Source: Bradyrhizobium betae (GTDB lineage: Bacteria; Pseudomonadota; Alphaproteobacteria; Rhizobiales; Xanthobacteraceae). Taken from it: a stretch of DNA of 64,000 nt. This document shows positions 33,038-42,571 of the stretch, piece after piece. The stretch is taken from assembly GCF_008932115.1 (NCBI RefSeq), contig NZ_CP044543.1, positions 496,001 through 560,000 on the forward strand. The letters run 5' to 3'. Position numbers and translations under genes: made by a program. Position 1 is the first letter of the stretch; every line of letters starts with the position of its first letter. A model generated the notes under the pieces. That model did not search any database and had not been told where the DNA came from. It saw nothing but the letters and a program-made list of their open reading frames with translations.

Positions 33038-33206
33038 CGGGAATCATTTCACTTGAACGCGACGTTTCCGGCGGCTGCTCCAGCAGTTCGCGATAGCGTT
33101 GCAACGCGCGCCGCGCGTCGATTTCGCGCTGCGCGCGGAATGCCGCGCCGATACGCGTGAAGATGTCGCGGAACCTGCTTGTCAGGACTGATGACGCCGT
33201 CGGCAT
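32949..33206 (-). CDS. Small basic hypothetical protein
   Basis: 85 residues starting MPTASSVLTSRFRDIFTRIG and continuing AAFRAQREIDARRALQRYRE, an amphipathic helix reminiscent of DUF1127-type small proteins. A very good GAGAGGAG Shine-Dalgarno lies 6 bp before the ATG. A perfect TGTGA-N6-TCACA site lies 54 bp upstream, suggesting cAMP-receptor-type control. Function unknown. Confidence 0.6.
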   Translation of the reverse strand: MPTASSVLTSRFRDIFTRIGAAFRAQREIDARRALQRYRELLEQPPETSRSSEMIPDAIEEDSSRDANRVDPRERAAGQSTFERA

Positions 33207-33259
33207 GACAATCTCCTCTCAATCTGCACGAGAGATTGCTGGGATTTACTTCCGCCTGC

Positions 33260-33275
33260 TGTGAGTTGCTTCACA
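33260..33275. promoter_or_regulatory. Perfect CRP-type site
   Basis: TGTGA-GTTGCT-TCACA, flanked as GC...CGAC. Lies upstream of the small minus-strand gene starting at 33206. A second perfect copy with similar flanks is at 41103, and a weaker one (TGTGC-GTTGCG-TCACG) at 42496. Confidence 0.65.
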
Positions 33276-33440
33276 CGACAATCGAACGCGTCGAACAAGT
33301 GATCGTGTGACGCTCTCGTAAGTGAGAACGCAAAACGTCGCGTCATTCGATCGAACGACGCGCGATAACTTTCTAATGATGCTTCTGATTGAACCTATTG
33401 CGAGCTGGAGCGACTCGCCTCGCGCGCCCTGGCGCGCGCG

Positions 33441-34559
33441 TCAGTGCACGAGCGGATTGGAGAATCCCGCGGCGAGCTTGACGAGATCGGCCTGACGCGA
33501 AACGCCGGTCTTTGCGAACACGCGATGCAGATGCGTCTTCACCGTCGTCTCGGCAATACCGAGCGCGACCGCCGTCTCCGGCACGCCGCCGACGTCCACG
33601 ATCGACTGCACGACCCTGAGTTCCGCAGGCGTCAGCTCGAACGTGCGGTCCAAGACACCGGCACAGGAGTGCCCGTCGAGTTCCGCCTTCCAGACGAACA
33701 AAGCGCCCACCGCCGAGGTGCGCTCGGCCGCGGCTTCACGCAGCAGCGACGGCAGCGCGATGACGTGCGCGATGTAGTGGGAACCGTTTTGCGACATCAG
33801 CGAGATCTTCCGCCCCGCCGCTGACGCCAGGGCAACCTCGTTTGCATCACGGAATATCTCGCGCAGGGCTGAATTCGCCGTGGTGGATCTCGCCGCCAGC
33901 CGGCCCGCGACGGACCGCAGGACATCATCGGCGCCGAGCAGCGTGTCCGCGGCCGGATTGCTGTGGACGATGCGGCAGGACGTGTCGAGCAGGATGACGC
34001 CGGCATTGAGCTGGTCAACGACATCTGCGAGCGCGATCGCCCGTCGCTGCTTGCGCTCGATCGCCCGGTTGATCAGCAGTGCCCGGCTGACATGCGGAAC
34101 GAGGAACTGCATGCGCGCCCGCTGCTCGGCATCGAGCATGTCCCTGCCCGGAATCACGGTCATCAACATCGGGCTGGGTGACTTCGACTGCTCCAGCACC
34201 ACGTTGGCGACATCGACGCTGCCCTGGGGGCGCAACCATTCCTGATAGAAGCGGCCACGGCGATACTCGTCGTAGTCCACGAGATCGGGGATGTTCCGCA
34301 CCTCGCCGTATTTCGGAAGCCGGGCAAGCGGATCGTACCGGGCGTAAGTCTCGGCATAGAGCTTGATGTAGCGCGGATCGACACCGCAGTAATAATGCGT
34401 CGCGCCGGACTTGCTGACGGGGTCCTTTGAAATCAGGCCGCAGGCGCGGCTGCCGATGAACGCATTGAGCATGACGATAACGTCGCTCCACGACTCCGGG
34501 TGGAGGCCCGCATCATAGATGCTCTCGATCAACTCGGACTGTCTTGGAAGTCGGGGCAT
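33441..34559 (-). CDS. LuxR-type (GerE HTH) transcriptional regulator, copy 1
   Basis: 372 residues from the ATG at 34559. N-terminal ELIESIYDAG domain without autoinducer-binding signature, a central PAS-like stretch (LNAGVILLDTSCRIVHSNPAAD), and a C-terminal LuxR HTH (LTPAELRVVQSIVDVGGVPE, IAETTVKTHLHRVFAKTG). Strongly similar to the next gene (34670) and less so to the one at 41114. Tandem arrangement with copy 2 points to gene duplication. No luxI-type gene is present, so ligand sensing through the PAS-like domain is more likely than quorum sensing. Confidence 0.85.
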   Translation of the reverse strand: MPRLPRQSELIESIYDAGLHPESWSDVIVMLNAFIGSRACGLISKDPVSKSGATHYYCGVDPRYIKLYAETYARYDPLARLPKYGEVRNIPDLVDYDEYRRGRFYQEWLRPQGSVDVANVVLEQSKSPSPMLMTVIPGRDMLDAEQRARMQFLVPHVSRALLINRAIERKQRRAIALADVVDQLNAGVILLDTSCRIVHSNPAADTLLGADDVLRSVAGRLAARSTTANSALREIFRDANEVALASAAGRKISLMSQNGSHYIAHVIALPSLLREAAAERTSAVGALFVWKAELDGHSCAGVLDRTFELTPAELRVVQSIVDVGGVPETAVALGIAETTVKTHLHRVFAKTGVSRQADLVKLAAGFSNPLVH

Positions 34560-34669
34560 CGGAACAGCCAATCATCACACACGGAGATTGCGAAATCTCG
34601 TTCATGCCTTGCGGCTCCTGTGAGTTTGTCACGCCAGCAAAAGGTTCAATCGCGGAATTGATCGGCCGA

Positions 34670-35788
34670 TCAGTTCACGAGCGGATTGGAGAATCCCGCG
34701 GCGAGCTTGACGAGATCGGCCTGACGCGACACGCCGGTCTTGGCAAAGACGCGATGCAGATGCGTCTTCGTGGTTGTTTCCGCGATGCCGAGCGCGGCCG
34801 CCGTCTCCGGGACGCCCCCGACCTCGACGATCGACAGGAACACGCGCAGTTCAGCCGGCGTCAGGTCGAAGGTCCGCGCGATCAGTTCGCCATAGGACTG
34901 GCCGCCGAGCGATACCCTGCGCAGCAGCAGAGCGCCGGCGGCATCGGCGACCCGCTCGCTGCCATTGCGAAGCACCGACGACAGCGGCAGGACATGCGCG
35001 ACGTAGCGCTCGCCGCTCGGCGACAGCAGTGGAATCGCGTGGCCTCTCGCAGCGAGCAGGGCAATGTCGCTTCCGGCCGCAAACGCCTCGCGCAAGGTCT
35101 GATTAGCTTCAGTGCTGCTGGTCACGAGTTGCCCGGCGACGGATCGGACCACGTCGTCGGCCGCCAACAGGGCGTGCCCTGCGGAATTCGCATGCACCAC
35201 CCGGCAGGCGGCATCGAGCAGGAAGATGCCGGAGGCCAGATTGTCCAGGACGTCCGCCAGCGCCGTCGCCAGGGTCAGCTGCGAGGTGATGGCACGGTTG
35301 ATCAGCAGCGCGCGGCTGGCGTGGGGGACGATGAGCGAGAGTCGCTGCTTCATCGCGGGATCGACCATGCGCCGGCCCGACAGCACCGTCATCATCACGG
35401 GGCAGCTCGCATTCGACTTGTCGAGCACGACATTGGCCGCATCGCTGCAGCCCTGCGGCTGCATCCATTCCTGGTAAAAGCGCCCTCTGCGGTATTCGTC
35501 AAAATTGACGAGATCGGGGATGCTGACGATCTCGCCCTGCGGCGGCAGGACGCTCAGCGGATCGAACTTCGAATGGGTCTCGGAATAGAGCTGGATGTAA
35601 TGCGGGTCCGCCCCGCAATAATAGTGTGTGACGCCGAATTTGCTGATCGAATCCTTGGAAAACAGCCCGCAGGCCTGCCCGCCGACGAAATCGCGGATGC
35701 CGGCGACGGCGTTGTTCCATAGCGTGGGATCCAGCCCGGCGTCATAGATGGACTCGACCAATTCCGGCAGCTTCCGAGGTCCGTGCAT
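34670..35788 (-). CDS. LuxR-type transcriptional regulator, copy 2
   Basis: 372 residues from the ATG at 35788. Same layout as copy 1: LVESIYDAGLDPTLWNNAVA, GLFSKDSISKFGVTHYYCGAD, PAS-like LASGIFLLDAACRVVHANSAG, and HTH LTPAELRVFLSIVEVGGVPE with IAETTTKTHLHRVFAKTG. The last 30 codons are almost identical to copy 1 in DNA as well as protein (for example AAGFSNPLV), indicating recent duplication or gene conversion. Probably cross-regulating paralogues. Target genes unknown; the autotransporter gene lies directly upstream on the same strand. Confidence 0.85.
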   Translation of the reverse strand: MHGPRKLPELVESIYDAGLDPTLWNNAVAGIRDFVGGQACGLFSKDSISKFGVTHYYCGADPHYIQLYSETHSKFDPLSVLPPQGEIVSIPDLVNFDEYRRGRFYQEWMQPQGCSDAANVVLDKSNASCPVMMTVLSGRRMVDPAMKQRLSLIVPHASRALLINRAITSQLTLATALADVLDNLASGIFLLDAACRVVHANSAGHALLAADDVVRSVAGQLVTSSTEANQTLREAFAAGSDIALLAARGHAIPLLSPSGERYVAHVLPLSSVLRNGSERVADAAGALLLRRVSLGGQSYGELIARTFDLTPAELRVFLSIVEVGGVPETAAALGIAETTTKTHLHRVFAKTGVSRQADLVKLAAGFSNPLVN

Positions 35789-35867
35789 GGCTGTCACTGG
35801 CCTGAGTGATCAATATGACCCAACATAGCACAACCGCAGCATGCAACATCCTCCGATCGGATGAGGC

Positions 35868-35895
35868 GCCGGCCGGGCGGAGGGGCCCGGCCGGC
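35868..35895. terminator. Perfect 11-bp GC hairpin after the autotransporter gene
   Basis: GCCGGCCGGGC, loop GGAGGG, GCCCGGCCGGC. It follows the autotransporter stop by about 40 bp on the minus strand. There is no T-tract, so it may act as an mRNA 3'-stabilising stem or a weak terminator. Confidence 0.5.
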
Positions 35896-35933
35896 CAGCG
35901 TCGTGCTCAAAGCCGCCGGGGCTGGGTGCCGGC

Positions 35934-38827
35934 TCAGAACGCGACGCGAACGCCACCCTTCGCCGTGCCTGTCCGGCTCTGGTCCGACATGATCATGCCC
36001 TCGACCGCGCCGAACACGGACACGTTGCCGCTGGTGCGATAGTCGAAGCCGAAGCCGGCGACGGCGCCGACGGTGCTGCTTCTGCCGGGCGTGACGAAGG
36101 ACAGATTCTGGCCGATGAGCACCGCATTGATATTGCTGTCGCCGGCGCGCTGAAGCGCGATGACGCCGCCATGGACATTGGCCTTGAGCTCGCCGCCGGC
36201 GAGACTCGTCACCCGCGACAGATCGACCTCGCCGCGCTCCTCGAAATCCTGCAGCGTGCGGCCGCCGACCGACAGCCCCTGTGCCGAGCCGGTTTCGCTG
36301 TAGCCATCGAACCGGCCCGCGACGTAGCGCAGCCGCGCCGTCGGCGTCAGCAGGTAGCCATTGCCGAGAGCGAGCTTGTAGCCGTAGGCGACTTCCGGGC
36401 TGACATACCAGCCGCTGTAATTCGCGGTCGCTGTCTCCATGCCGCCGGCGGCGGCGCTGTTCAGCACCAGACGGCGCGACTTGTTGTCGGCATTGCCGCC
36501 CTGGAAAGTGAAGTCGAAGAATTGCGACGCCCATTCGAAGCGGCTGTAGACACCGGCGAATGCGTAGTTGGTATCGACCGACTGCGAGTTGAGATCGACC
36601 GAAAGGCTGCCCTGCCCGCCGCCGAGGAAGGCGCCGACCAGCCAGTTCGGCTGCACCTTGCGATCGATGCCGATCGCCCCGCCCCACGCCGTCGAGGTCG
36701 CGCGCAATGTCGCCGCCGTCTCGTCCTGGATACGCTGGCCGCCAAAGCTGTTGGCCCAGACCGTGATCGGCGCCGGATCGGTCCACAGGCTGCGCGGCGC
36801 CTTGGCGAAGGGACCGGCCTGCGCCGTCTCGGGTGCATAGGCCATCGCCATCATGTTGCTGCCGGCTGCACCCGCACCGCCGTTCAGCCGCCCCTGCACC
36901 AGCGAAGAGGCACCGCCGGTGAAGTCCATCAATGTGCGGTCGGCTTGTGCCAGCGCGGTGGGATCGAGCGTTGCGAGCGTCGTGCCGGCGGCGACCGACG
37001 GGCCGCTGAACCTGCCGCCCGATGTGATCGTGTTGATGGTGCCGGTGAAGTTGACGAAGGTCGGCAGGTCGACGGTCGTCAGCGACGACACCCGGCTGGT
37101 CGGAGCCAGACTGATGTTGACCACGTCATTGCCGAAGCCGAAATCAACCACGCCGTTGATCTTCGATCCCGGCAACAACGTCAGCGTGTCGGCCGCATTC
37201 GACAATTTGATCGCGATGCCGCCGGTCCCGGTGATGGTGCCGGCGTTCGCAATCGTCGCCGCGCCCCCGGAGGCAACGCCGGAATTGCCGGTGATCGTGC
37301 CGGCATTGAAGAGATTGAGACCGCCACTCGTACCCACGACGGCAGTGCCGTTAGCTGCAGTGGCCTGGATCAGACCAGTATTATTTACGTAGCCCTGATT
37401 CGTGTTGATGCCCTGGAACGAGCCGGTGATCGTTCCGGAATTGGAGATCGTTGCATCGACCGCGCTGATGGCCTGGAGTCCGGCCACCGTTCCTGAATTG
37501 TCGAGGCTCAGCGTGGTGGCGCCTACGGCAACGCCGTTGTTGGCCAGGATCTGTCCCGTATTGGTCACACTGACCGTCGAAGCGGAGATTCCAATATTGG
37601 TGCCCGAGACGATGCCGCTGTTGACCACATTGGCCGTCAGGTTCGCGACGATGCCACGATCATCTCCCGAGATCGTGCCGCTGTTACGGATGGTCGCATC
37701 CCTGACGTCCGCGACGATGCAGACACCGCCGCCGCCGGTACCGGTAATTCTGCCGGCATTGTCCACGACAGCGGACTTGTCGGCTAAGACGGCGACCTCG
37801 CCTGATATCTTGCCGTCGGCCAGGTTCGACAGGATCACGTTGTCGCCCGAGATGCCTGCAAGGCCGCCCTGGATGATCCCCGAATTGGTTACATTTGCCA
37901 GGTTGGAAGCTGAGATCGCGTTTGCCGTGAAGGCGCGGATCAGGCCGGCATTGTTCACCGTGATATTGCCCTTCCCGGTCGCCGGATTGCCATTCGCCAC
38001 GATCGTGTCGGCGCCCGAGGAAATCACGCCAGACGCGGCGTTCGTCAGGTTCACGTCGCCGGTCTGTGCGACCACGGCGTTGCCAGTCGACTGAATCAGC
38101 CCCGCATTGGCGACCGTGACGGATTGATCCGCGATCACCGCATCGGTGGCTTTGACGCCGCCAGTTGCGGAATTCGTCAGGCTTATGTTTTGGGCCCTTA
38201 TGCCGAACTCATGGCCGGAGATCGAACCGGAGTTGTTCACCGTCAACTGCCCACCGGCGGAAATCGCACCACCGATATTACTCGTCTGCGTAATGTTTCC
38301 CGTACCAAGGTTGGTGATGGTCCCGTCCGAGGCGATCGCAACCGCGCCCTTTCGCCAAAGATCAAGCCGGCATTGCTGAGATTGATTGACGACGGCGTGA
38401 TGGCGAAGTAGCCGGAAATCGTGGCGCCGGACAGATTGGTGATAGTCGCCGCACCGGTTGAAATGCCCGCCGCACTCGTTCCGCTTATGGTGCCGGCGTT
38501 GATGAAAACGCTGTTCGTCCCGGTCGTGAAGCCGAAGGTGCCGCCATGAACCGTGACGCCCGCTGCGATGGTGTAGGTGTTGTTATTGTCGTGATCCGTG
38601 CCGTAGCCGGTGTTTCCACCTTGCTGGTTGTCCGTATCGCTCGCGCACACCACGTTCACGTTGCTGACGGGTGCCACCGGTGTGCAAGCCGCCTCGGCCC
38701 GCTCGATCGTGAGCAATGGCGCAATCAAGATCGTGGGCGCGAGAACGCATGTTGATCGCCACATCAAACGCCAACGCACTACCCTGCTCACAACTGTCGC
38801 ATTCATTTCCAGTTCCTCGGTCGTCAT
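35934..38827 (-). pseudogene. Autotransporter (type Va) with NxGxIxG repeat passenger, frameshifted
   Basis: Signal sequence (APTILIAPLLTIERAEA) and N-terminal passenger in the frame from 38827. The frame is lost near 38343-38352 at an AGGGCG stretch and resumes in the frame ending at 35934. Passenger made of many strands with [23 protein letters not shown] repeats, typical of beta-helical AIDA/pectin-lyase-like autotransporters. The C-terminal 12-strand barrel begins near [20 protein letters not shown] and ends GGVRVAF with the terminal Phe. Restored length is about 964 residues. The downstream half has no good start, so the protein is lost unless the frameshift is a sequencing error. The RBS lies in a hairpin (38829). 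Confidence 0.8.
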
Positions 38828-38828
38828 C

Positions 38829-38856
38829 CCGGCCTCCTCCAGTTAGAGGAGGCCGG
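38829..38856 (-). promoter_or_regulatory. Hairpin sequestering the autotransporter Shine-Dalgarno
   Basis: On the mRNA (minus strand): CCGGCCTCCTC, loop TAACTG, GAGGAGGCCGG, then G and the ATG at 38827. The 11-bp stem is perfect and its 3' arm contains the whole GGAGG Shine-Dalgarno. Translation from 38827 would need the stem to be opened. An alternative start at 38806 with GAGGAA would escape it. Confidence 0.65.
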
Positions 38857-39008
38857 CCCACGCGAATTTGGATTCGCTGAACGCCAAGGTAGAAAGGGTT
38901 CTCGTGACCGACTTGGACATACGCGACCGGGCCTTGTCCTCGAACGCGCACGACGCTGCTTCGTGCCGCACTGATGCACAGCCGCGACAATTTCCTCCCC
39001 CAATTGCA

Positions 39009-39257
39009 TTACGCCTGGTCCCAGCCGACCTTCTCCTCGCTCTCCGCCCAGACGGCCGCGCGATAGATCTCGCGTCCGCCGGAATCCCTGACGCGGATCC
39101 AGGCATCGCGATCGCGCAAATCGTCGCGCCAGACGAACAGATGCCGCGCCATCTCGTCGGCGACGACGACCGTCGCCTTGGCCTGCTCGAACACCATGCC
39201 GCCGGGATCGATCTTCACGACATTGTCGACCAACAGATCAAAGAAGAAACGGTGCAT
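39009..39257 (-). CDS. DUF6894-type small protein
   Basis: 82 residues from the ATG at 39257 (GGAG upstream). Opens MHRFFFDLLVDNVVKIDPGG, the characteristic start of a small alpha/beta family very common in Bradyrhizobium. Then VFEQAKATVVVADEMARHLF, ending with RDAWIRVRDSGGREIYRA-type strands (I-R-V-R-D). Function unknown. Lies between the autotransporter and a DUF3455 gene, all minus strand. Confidence 0.8.
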   Translation of the reverse strand: MHRFFFDLLVDNVVKIDPGGMVFEQAKATVVVADEMARHLFVWRDDLRDRDAWIRVRDSGGREIYRAAVWAESEEKVGWDQA

Positions 39258-39301
39258 TCCAAACTCCACTCTCGACGCCGCCGGGAAAGCGGCGCCACAA
39301 A

Positions 39302-39856
39302 CTATTCCGCACGCCAGAACACGTAGTCGGCCGAATACGGTACGCTGCGATAGGCGCCGGCTTGCTCGCAGGAGCCGCGCAGCAGGCCGCCTTGGGTGTC
39401 GATGCGCTGGACGTGAGTGACGCCGTAGAACAGGCCGTTGCCCGCCTGCGCGACGACCTTCAACTTCAGCCAGGGAAGATCATCCGCGGCGCGGCCCGCA
39501 ACGCGCGCGACGATCCTCGCTTTCACCGAGCTGCCGTCCTTGTGCTCCCAGACCAGCGTGCTGGCATCGACCGCCTCCCAATGCAGCGCCACATAATGGC
39601 GACCGACCGAGTTGCCGCCCTCCATCAGGGTCGCTGCGGGCTCACGCGGCTGCCAGACCAGTTGCTTGGCCGCATCAGGCTGGCATTCGTAGATCTGCGC
39701 GCCCTCGGCATGCAGCGCGATACCCGGAATTTCGCCGGGCACCCGGATCTCGTCGGGCGTGCCCGCCAGCGCCGAGGCCCCGTAGAGAAGGCCTGCAAGA
39801 CTGAGACTGCGGCAAAGGCACTGCGCCATGGCCATGAGTCTGCGATCAAGGATCAT
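39302..39856 (-). CDS. DUF3455 domain exported protein
   Basis: 184 residues. Signal peptide (LCRSLSLAGLLYGASALA), then PGIALHAEGAQIYECQPDA, LVWQPREPAATLMEGGNSVG and a tail with GLLRGSCEQAGAYRSVPYSADYVFW. The order (GAQIYEC ... HY.....W...DGS.V ... S.PY.ADY.F) is that of DUF3455 proteins, which are periplasmic or secreted and uncharacterised. Two cysteines could form a disulfide. Upstream of the DUF6894 gene, with an AraC regulator 54 bp further upstream on the same strand. Confidence 0.8.
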   Translation of the reverse strand: MILDRRLMAMAQCLCRSLSLAGLLYGASALAGTPDEIRVPGEIPGIALHAEGAQIYECQPDAAKQLVWQPREPAATLMEGGNSVGRHYVALHWEAVDASTLVWEHKDGSSVKARIVARVAGRAADDLPWLKLKVVAQAGNGLFYGVTHVQRIDTQGGLLRGSCEQAGAYRSVPYSADYVFWRAE

Positions 39857-39910
39857 GTCAAATCATTCCCTGCTTGAACCGATATTTCGCTGAAATTCAG
39901 TTGGGCGCGG

Positions 39911-40885
39911 TCACAACGCCTCGCCGCTCCTGATGGCGCTCGGCGTCGCGCCATAGGCCCGCCGGAAACAGCGGTTGAAATAGGAGAGATCGCCGAAGCC
40001 GACGTCGTAGGCAATCGAGCTCACCGGCCGCCCGGCGAAATCGGGCTCGCGCAGCATGCGATGGGCGCGCTTGAGACGCTGCTCGGTCAGGAAGGACGAG
40101 AAGGTCTTGCCGTCGGCCTCGAACAGCCGCTGGAGATAGCGCGTGGTCACGCCGAATTCCTGCGCCACGGTCGCGACCGATAGGTCCTGCTGCCAGCAAT
40201 TGTTGACGATGAAGGATTTCACCTTGCGCAGCCGCGCCGCCCTGACGCCCCGCCGCCCGGCCAGCTCGTGCACATCATCCGTCGCGCCGAGAACGCGCGC
40301 CATCAGATCGTGCAGATGTGTCACGCCAAGCTGGCGCAGTGCGGGCACCGAGAACGCGCGCTCTCGCACCAGAGCCGCCGCGTAATCGACCAGCAGCCGA
40401 AGCCCGGCGGCGCGCTCCGGAATGACGCGCATCACCGTGTCGTCGATGTCCACGATCATGGGTGCCAGCACCCGCCGCGGCACGCGCAGCGACAGGCAGT
40501 TTCCCAGCGAGAAGCGCTCGTAGGTCGTCACGTCCTCCGCGCTGGTCAAAACCGCATCACCCGGATGAAGCTGGAGATCTCGCCCCCGCGCGGATATCCC
40601 GACGACTCCGGAACGATTGACCATCAGGCCGAGGCTGTCGTCGCCGTCGATGACCAATTGCCTGGTGCGGATGACGCGCGCCCCGATCAGCCCACCGATC
40701 ACGAGCTGCGCGTCCGGCACACCATGAGATACGAGGCTCGCTGCGAACAGCTTGCCTTCCGTAGCCTCGACCTCTGCCTTCAGCACGCCGCGGCAGTAGA
40801 ACTCCCGCAGCAGCGGTACGCGCTCGTCCTCGGGAATATGGTCCGTTGAAACGTCGAGAATGGAAACTTCTTCCTTGCCGCTCAC
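39911..40885 (-). CDS. AraC-family transcriptional regulator
   Basis: 324 residues from the GTG at 40885, chosen for GGAGAAA eight bases upstream; starts further up (ATG 41005 or 40990, GTG 41020) lack this. N-terminal cupin-like or ligand domain (LQLHPGDAVLTSAEDVTTYE). Two C-terminal helix-turn-helix units: DLSVATVAQEFGVTTRYLQR and PVSSIAYDVGFGDLSYFNRC, with the AraC ending FRRAYGATPSAIR. Similar to the AraC/FeaR group with an N-terminal effector domain. A perfect CRP-type site lies 218 bp upstream. Targets unknown; the DUF3455 and DUF6894 genes are downstream. Confidence 0.85.
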   Translation of the reverse strand: MSGKEEVSILDVSTDHIPEDERVPLLREFYCRGVLKAEVEATEGKLFAASLVSHGVPDAQLVIGGLIGARVIRTRQLVIDGDDSLGLMVNRSGVVGISARGRDLQLHPGDAVLTSAEDVTTYERFSLGNCLSLRVPRRVLAPMIVDIDDTVMRVIPERAAGLRLLVDYAAALVRERAFSVPALRQLGVTHLHDLMARVLGATDDVHELAGRRGVRAARLRKVKSFIVNNCWQQDLSVATVAQEFGVTTRYLQRLFEADGKTFSSFLTEQRLKRAHRMLREPDFAGRPVSSIAYDVGFGDLSYFNRCFRRAYGATPSAIRSGEAL

Positions 40886-41102
40886 TGCAATTTCTCCAAC
40901 CGACGAGCAAGCCTGGCCATGCGCTGTTGCATCCCCGCACCTGTTCAGTGCCGGTGCGCTCCGTTCCGTGGCACACGCTGCCCTTCTCATTTCAAGTGGC
41001 GCCATATACGAAAGTCTCACGCGGCATGCGTCCTACGTTCGGAGGACCCGATAGTCCTGCTCATCACAATGGATTGAGATTGCATCGTCTGACGGCGCGC
41101 GC

Positions 41103-41118
41103 TGTGAAATGAATCACA
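41103..41118. promoter_or_regulatory. Perfect CRP-type site
   Basis: TGTGA-AATGAA-TCACA with flanks GC and CGGC. It overlaps the stop codon of LuxR copy 3 and lies upstream of the AraC gene on the same strand, so AraC is the likely target. Confidence 0.6.
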
Positions 41119-42271
41119 CGGCGTCGTCGTTGCTGCTCGCTCGCGGCGCGAACGGAGCGGAGAATCCTGCCGCGATCTTCACGAGATCTGCCTGCCTTCC
41201 AGCACCAGTCTTCTCGAACAGCCGGCCAAGATGCGTCTTCACGGTCGTCTCGGCGATTCCGAGCTTCGCTGCGATGTCGGGAACGCCGCCAATCTCGACG
41301 ATCGCCATCAACACGCGCAATTCGGACGGCGTCAGCCTGAAGGCACTGGCAATGGCGTCGGGCACGAGCGAAGGCGCCATCGTTGCCCTTTGAACGAGCA
41401 GCACCGCTGCGGCGCTGTCTCTCGGCTGGAGCCGTTCCCTCTTCAATGGCGAAGCGCAGAGGAGATAGTGTTGACCGGCCGCCGATGTCACGAGCTCGAT
41501 CCGGCGCGGACCCGGCACATGAGTTCCATCATCTGCAGCAATTTCGAACAGGCTGCGGAATATCTTGTCTGTCTGGGTGTTGCGCGCGACGATCCTGTCG
41601 CCGACCATCGACAACAGACTGCCATCGACGAACAGCTCGCGGCACGCCGCGTTGGCATGGACGACCCGGCCGTCAGCGTCGAGCAGGCAGATCGCCGTGC
41701 TCAGGCCGTCGAGGACATCAGCGAGATCGTCCACGGTATGAGAACGCGCCCTGATCTGCCGGCCCATGATCCTTGAACGCTGGATGTGCGGCGCGAGCAG
41801 CCGCATGCGCTCGCGCATCGGCTCGTCGACCGTCCCGCGCGACCGGTGACGCAGCACCTGCAGGATCGTGGTGCGCACGTCCGACTTCTCGATCGCGACC
41901 GTGGCGAGGTCGATCGCGCCCTGCGGCTCGACCCATTCGCGATAGAAGCTCGTCGCCAGAAACTCCGCGTGGGGCATGATGTCGGTGACGCCGATCGTCT
42001 GCTCGGCGGCGAGATCGAGATGACGATCGAGCAAGGGATCCTGCTCGACATAGCGGTCACGATAGAGCTGTCGAAAGCGGGATTCGGTGCCAAAATGCTG
42101 GTGAATCTCGATCGACAACCTAGCGGCATCACGGGACAGGATGGTCGCGGCACACCCGCCGACGAAGTTCGAAACCTGCTCCAATACGCCGCTGCGCAGC
42201 GCGGGGTCGGCCGCCGCATCGTAGATCTCGCCGACGAGCGAGGAAAAACGGTTTGCCTGAAGGATTGTCAT
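41114..42271 (-). CDS. LuxR-type transcriptional regulator, copy 3
   Basis: 385 residues from the ATG at 42271. Same domain order as the 33441 and 34670 genes: FSSLVGEIYDAAADPALRSG, PAS-like LSTAICLLDADGRVVHANAA, and HTH LTPSELRVLMAIVEIGGVPD with IAETTVKTHLGRLFEKTGAG. More diverged than the tandem pair, so an older paralogue. No autoinducer motif. A degenerate CRP-like site (TGTGC-GTTGCG-TCACG, 42496-42510) lies about 225 bp upstream of the start. Confidence 0.85.
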   Translation of the reverse strand: MTILQANRFSSLVGEIYDAAADPALRSGVLEQVSNFVGGCAATILSRDAARLSIEIHQHFGTESRFRQLYRDRYVEQDPLLDRHLDLAAEQTIGVTDIMPHAEFLATSFYREWVEPQGAIDLATVAIEKSDVRTTILQVLRHRSRGTVDEPMRERMRLLAPHIQRSRIMGRQIRARSHTVDDLADVLDGLSTAICLLDADGRVVHANAACRELFVDGSLLSMVGDRIVARNTQTDKIFRSLFEIAADDGTHVPGPRRIELVTSAAGQHYLLCASPLKRERLQPRDSAAAVLLVQRATMAPSLVPDAIASAFRLTPSELRVLMAIVEIGGVPDIAAKLGIAETTVKTHLGRLFEKTGAGRQADLVKIAAGFSAPFAPRASSNDDAV

Positions 42272-42571
42272 CGAAGCGGCGATGCGATCGGCGCCCTGGC
42301 CCGGAGACAACGGGGACGCGCACGCTGGGAATTTGCAGAGACGACAGGCCGGTCAATCGTCGCTTTGGACGATGAAAAATAGTTACAACGATATGCTGGA
42401 ATATCGAACATCGTCCTTGCGTAACGTCAACCGCAGGGTGCGGCTTGGACGTTTTCGCCAAAGACTAGGATAAATGCGAACAGCAAGCGGGGCTGTGTGC
42501 GTTGCGTCACGCGGCTGCGCGTAGCCACCGAACTTCATTGCCACCAATTCCCGCCCGCCGGCGCTGGCAAT

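Noticed and set aside
33441-42271. Quorum-sensing LuxR/LuxI system
   Set aside because: The three LuxR-type proteins have no autoinducer-binding domain features and no acyl-homoserine-lactone synthase gene is in the window.
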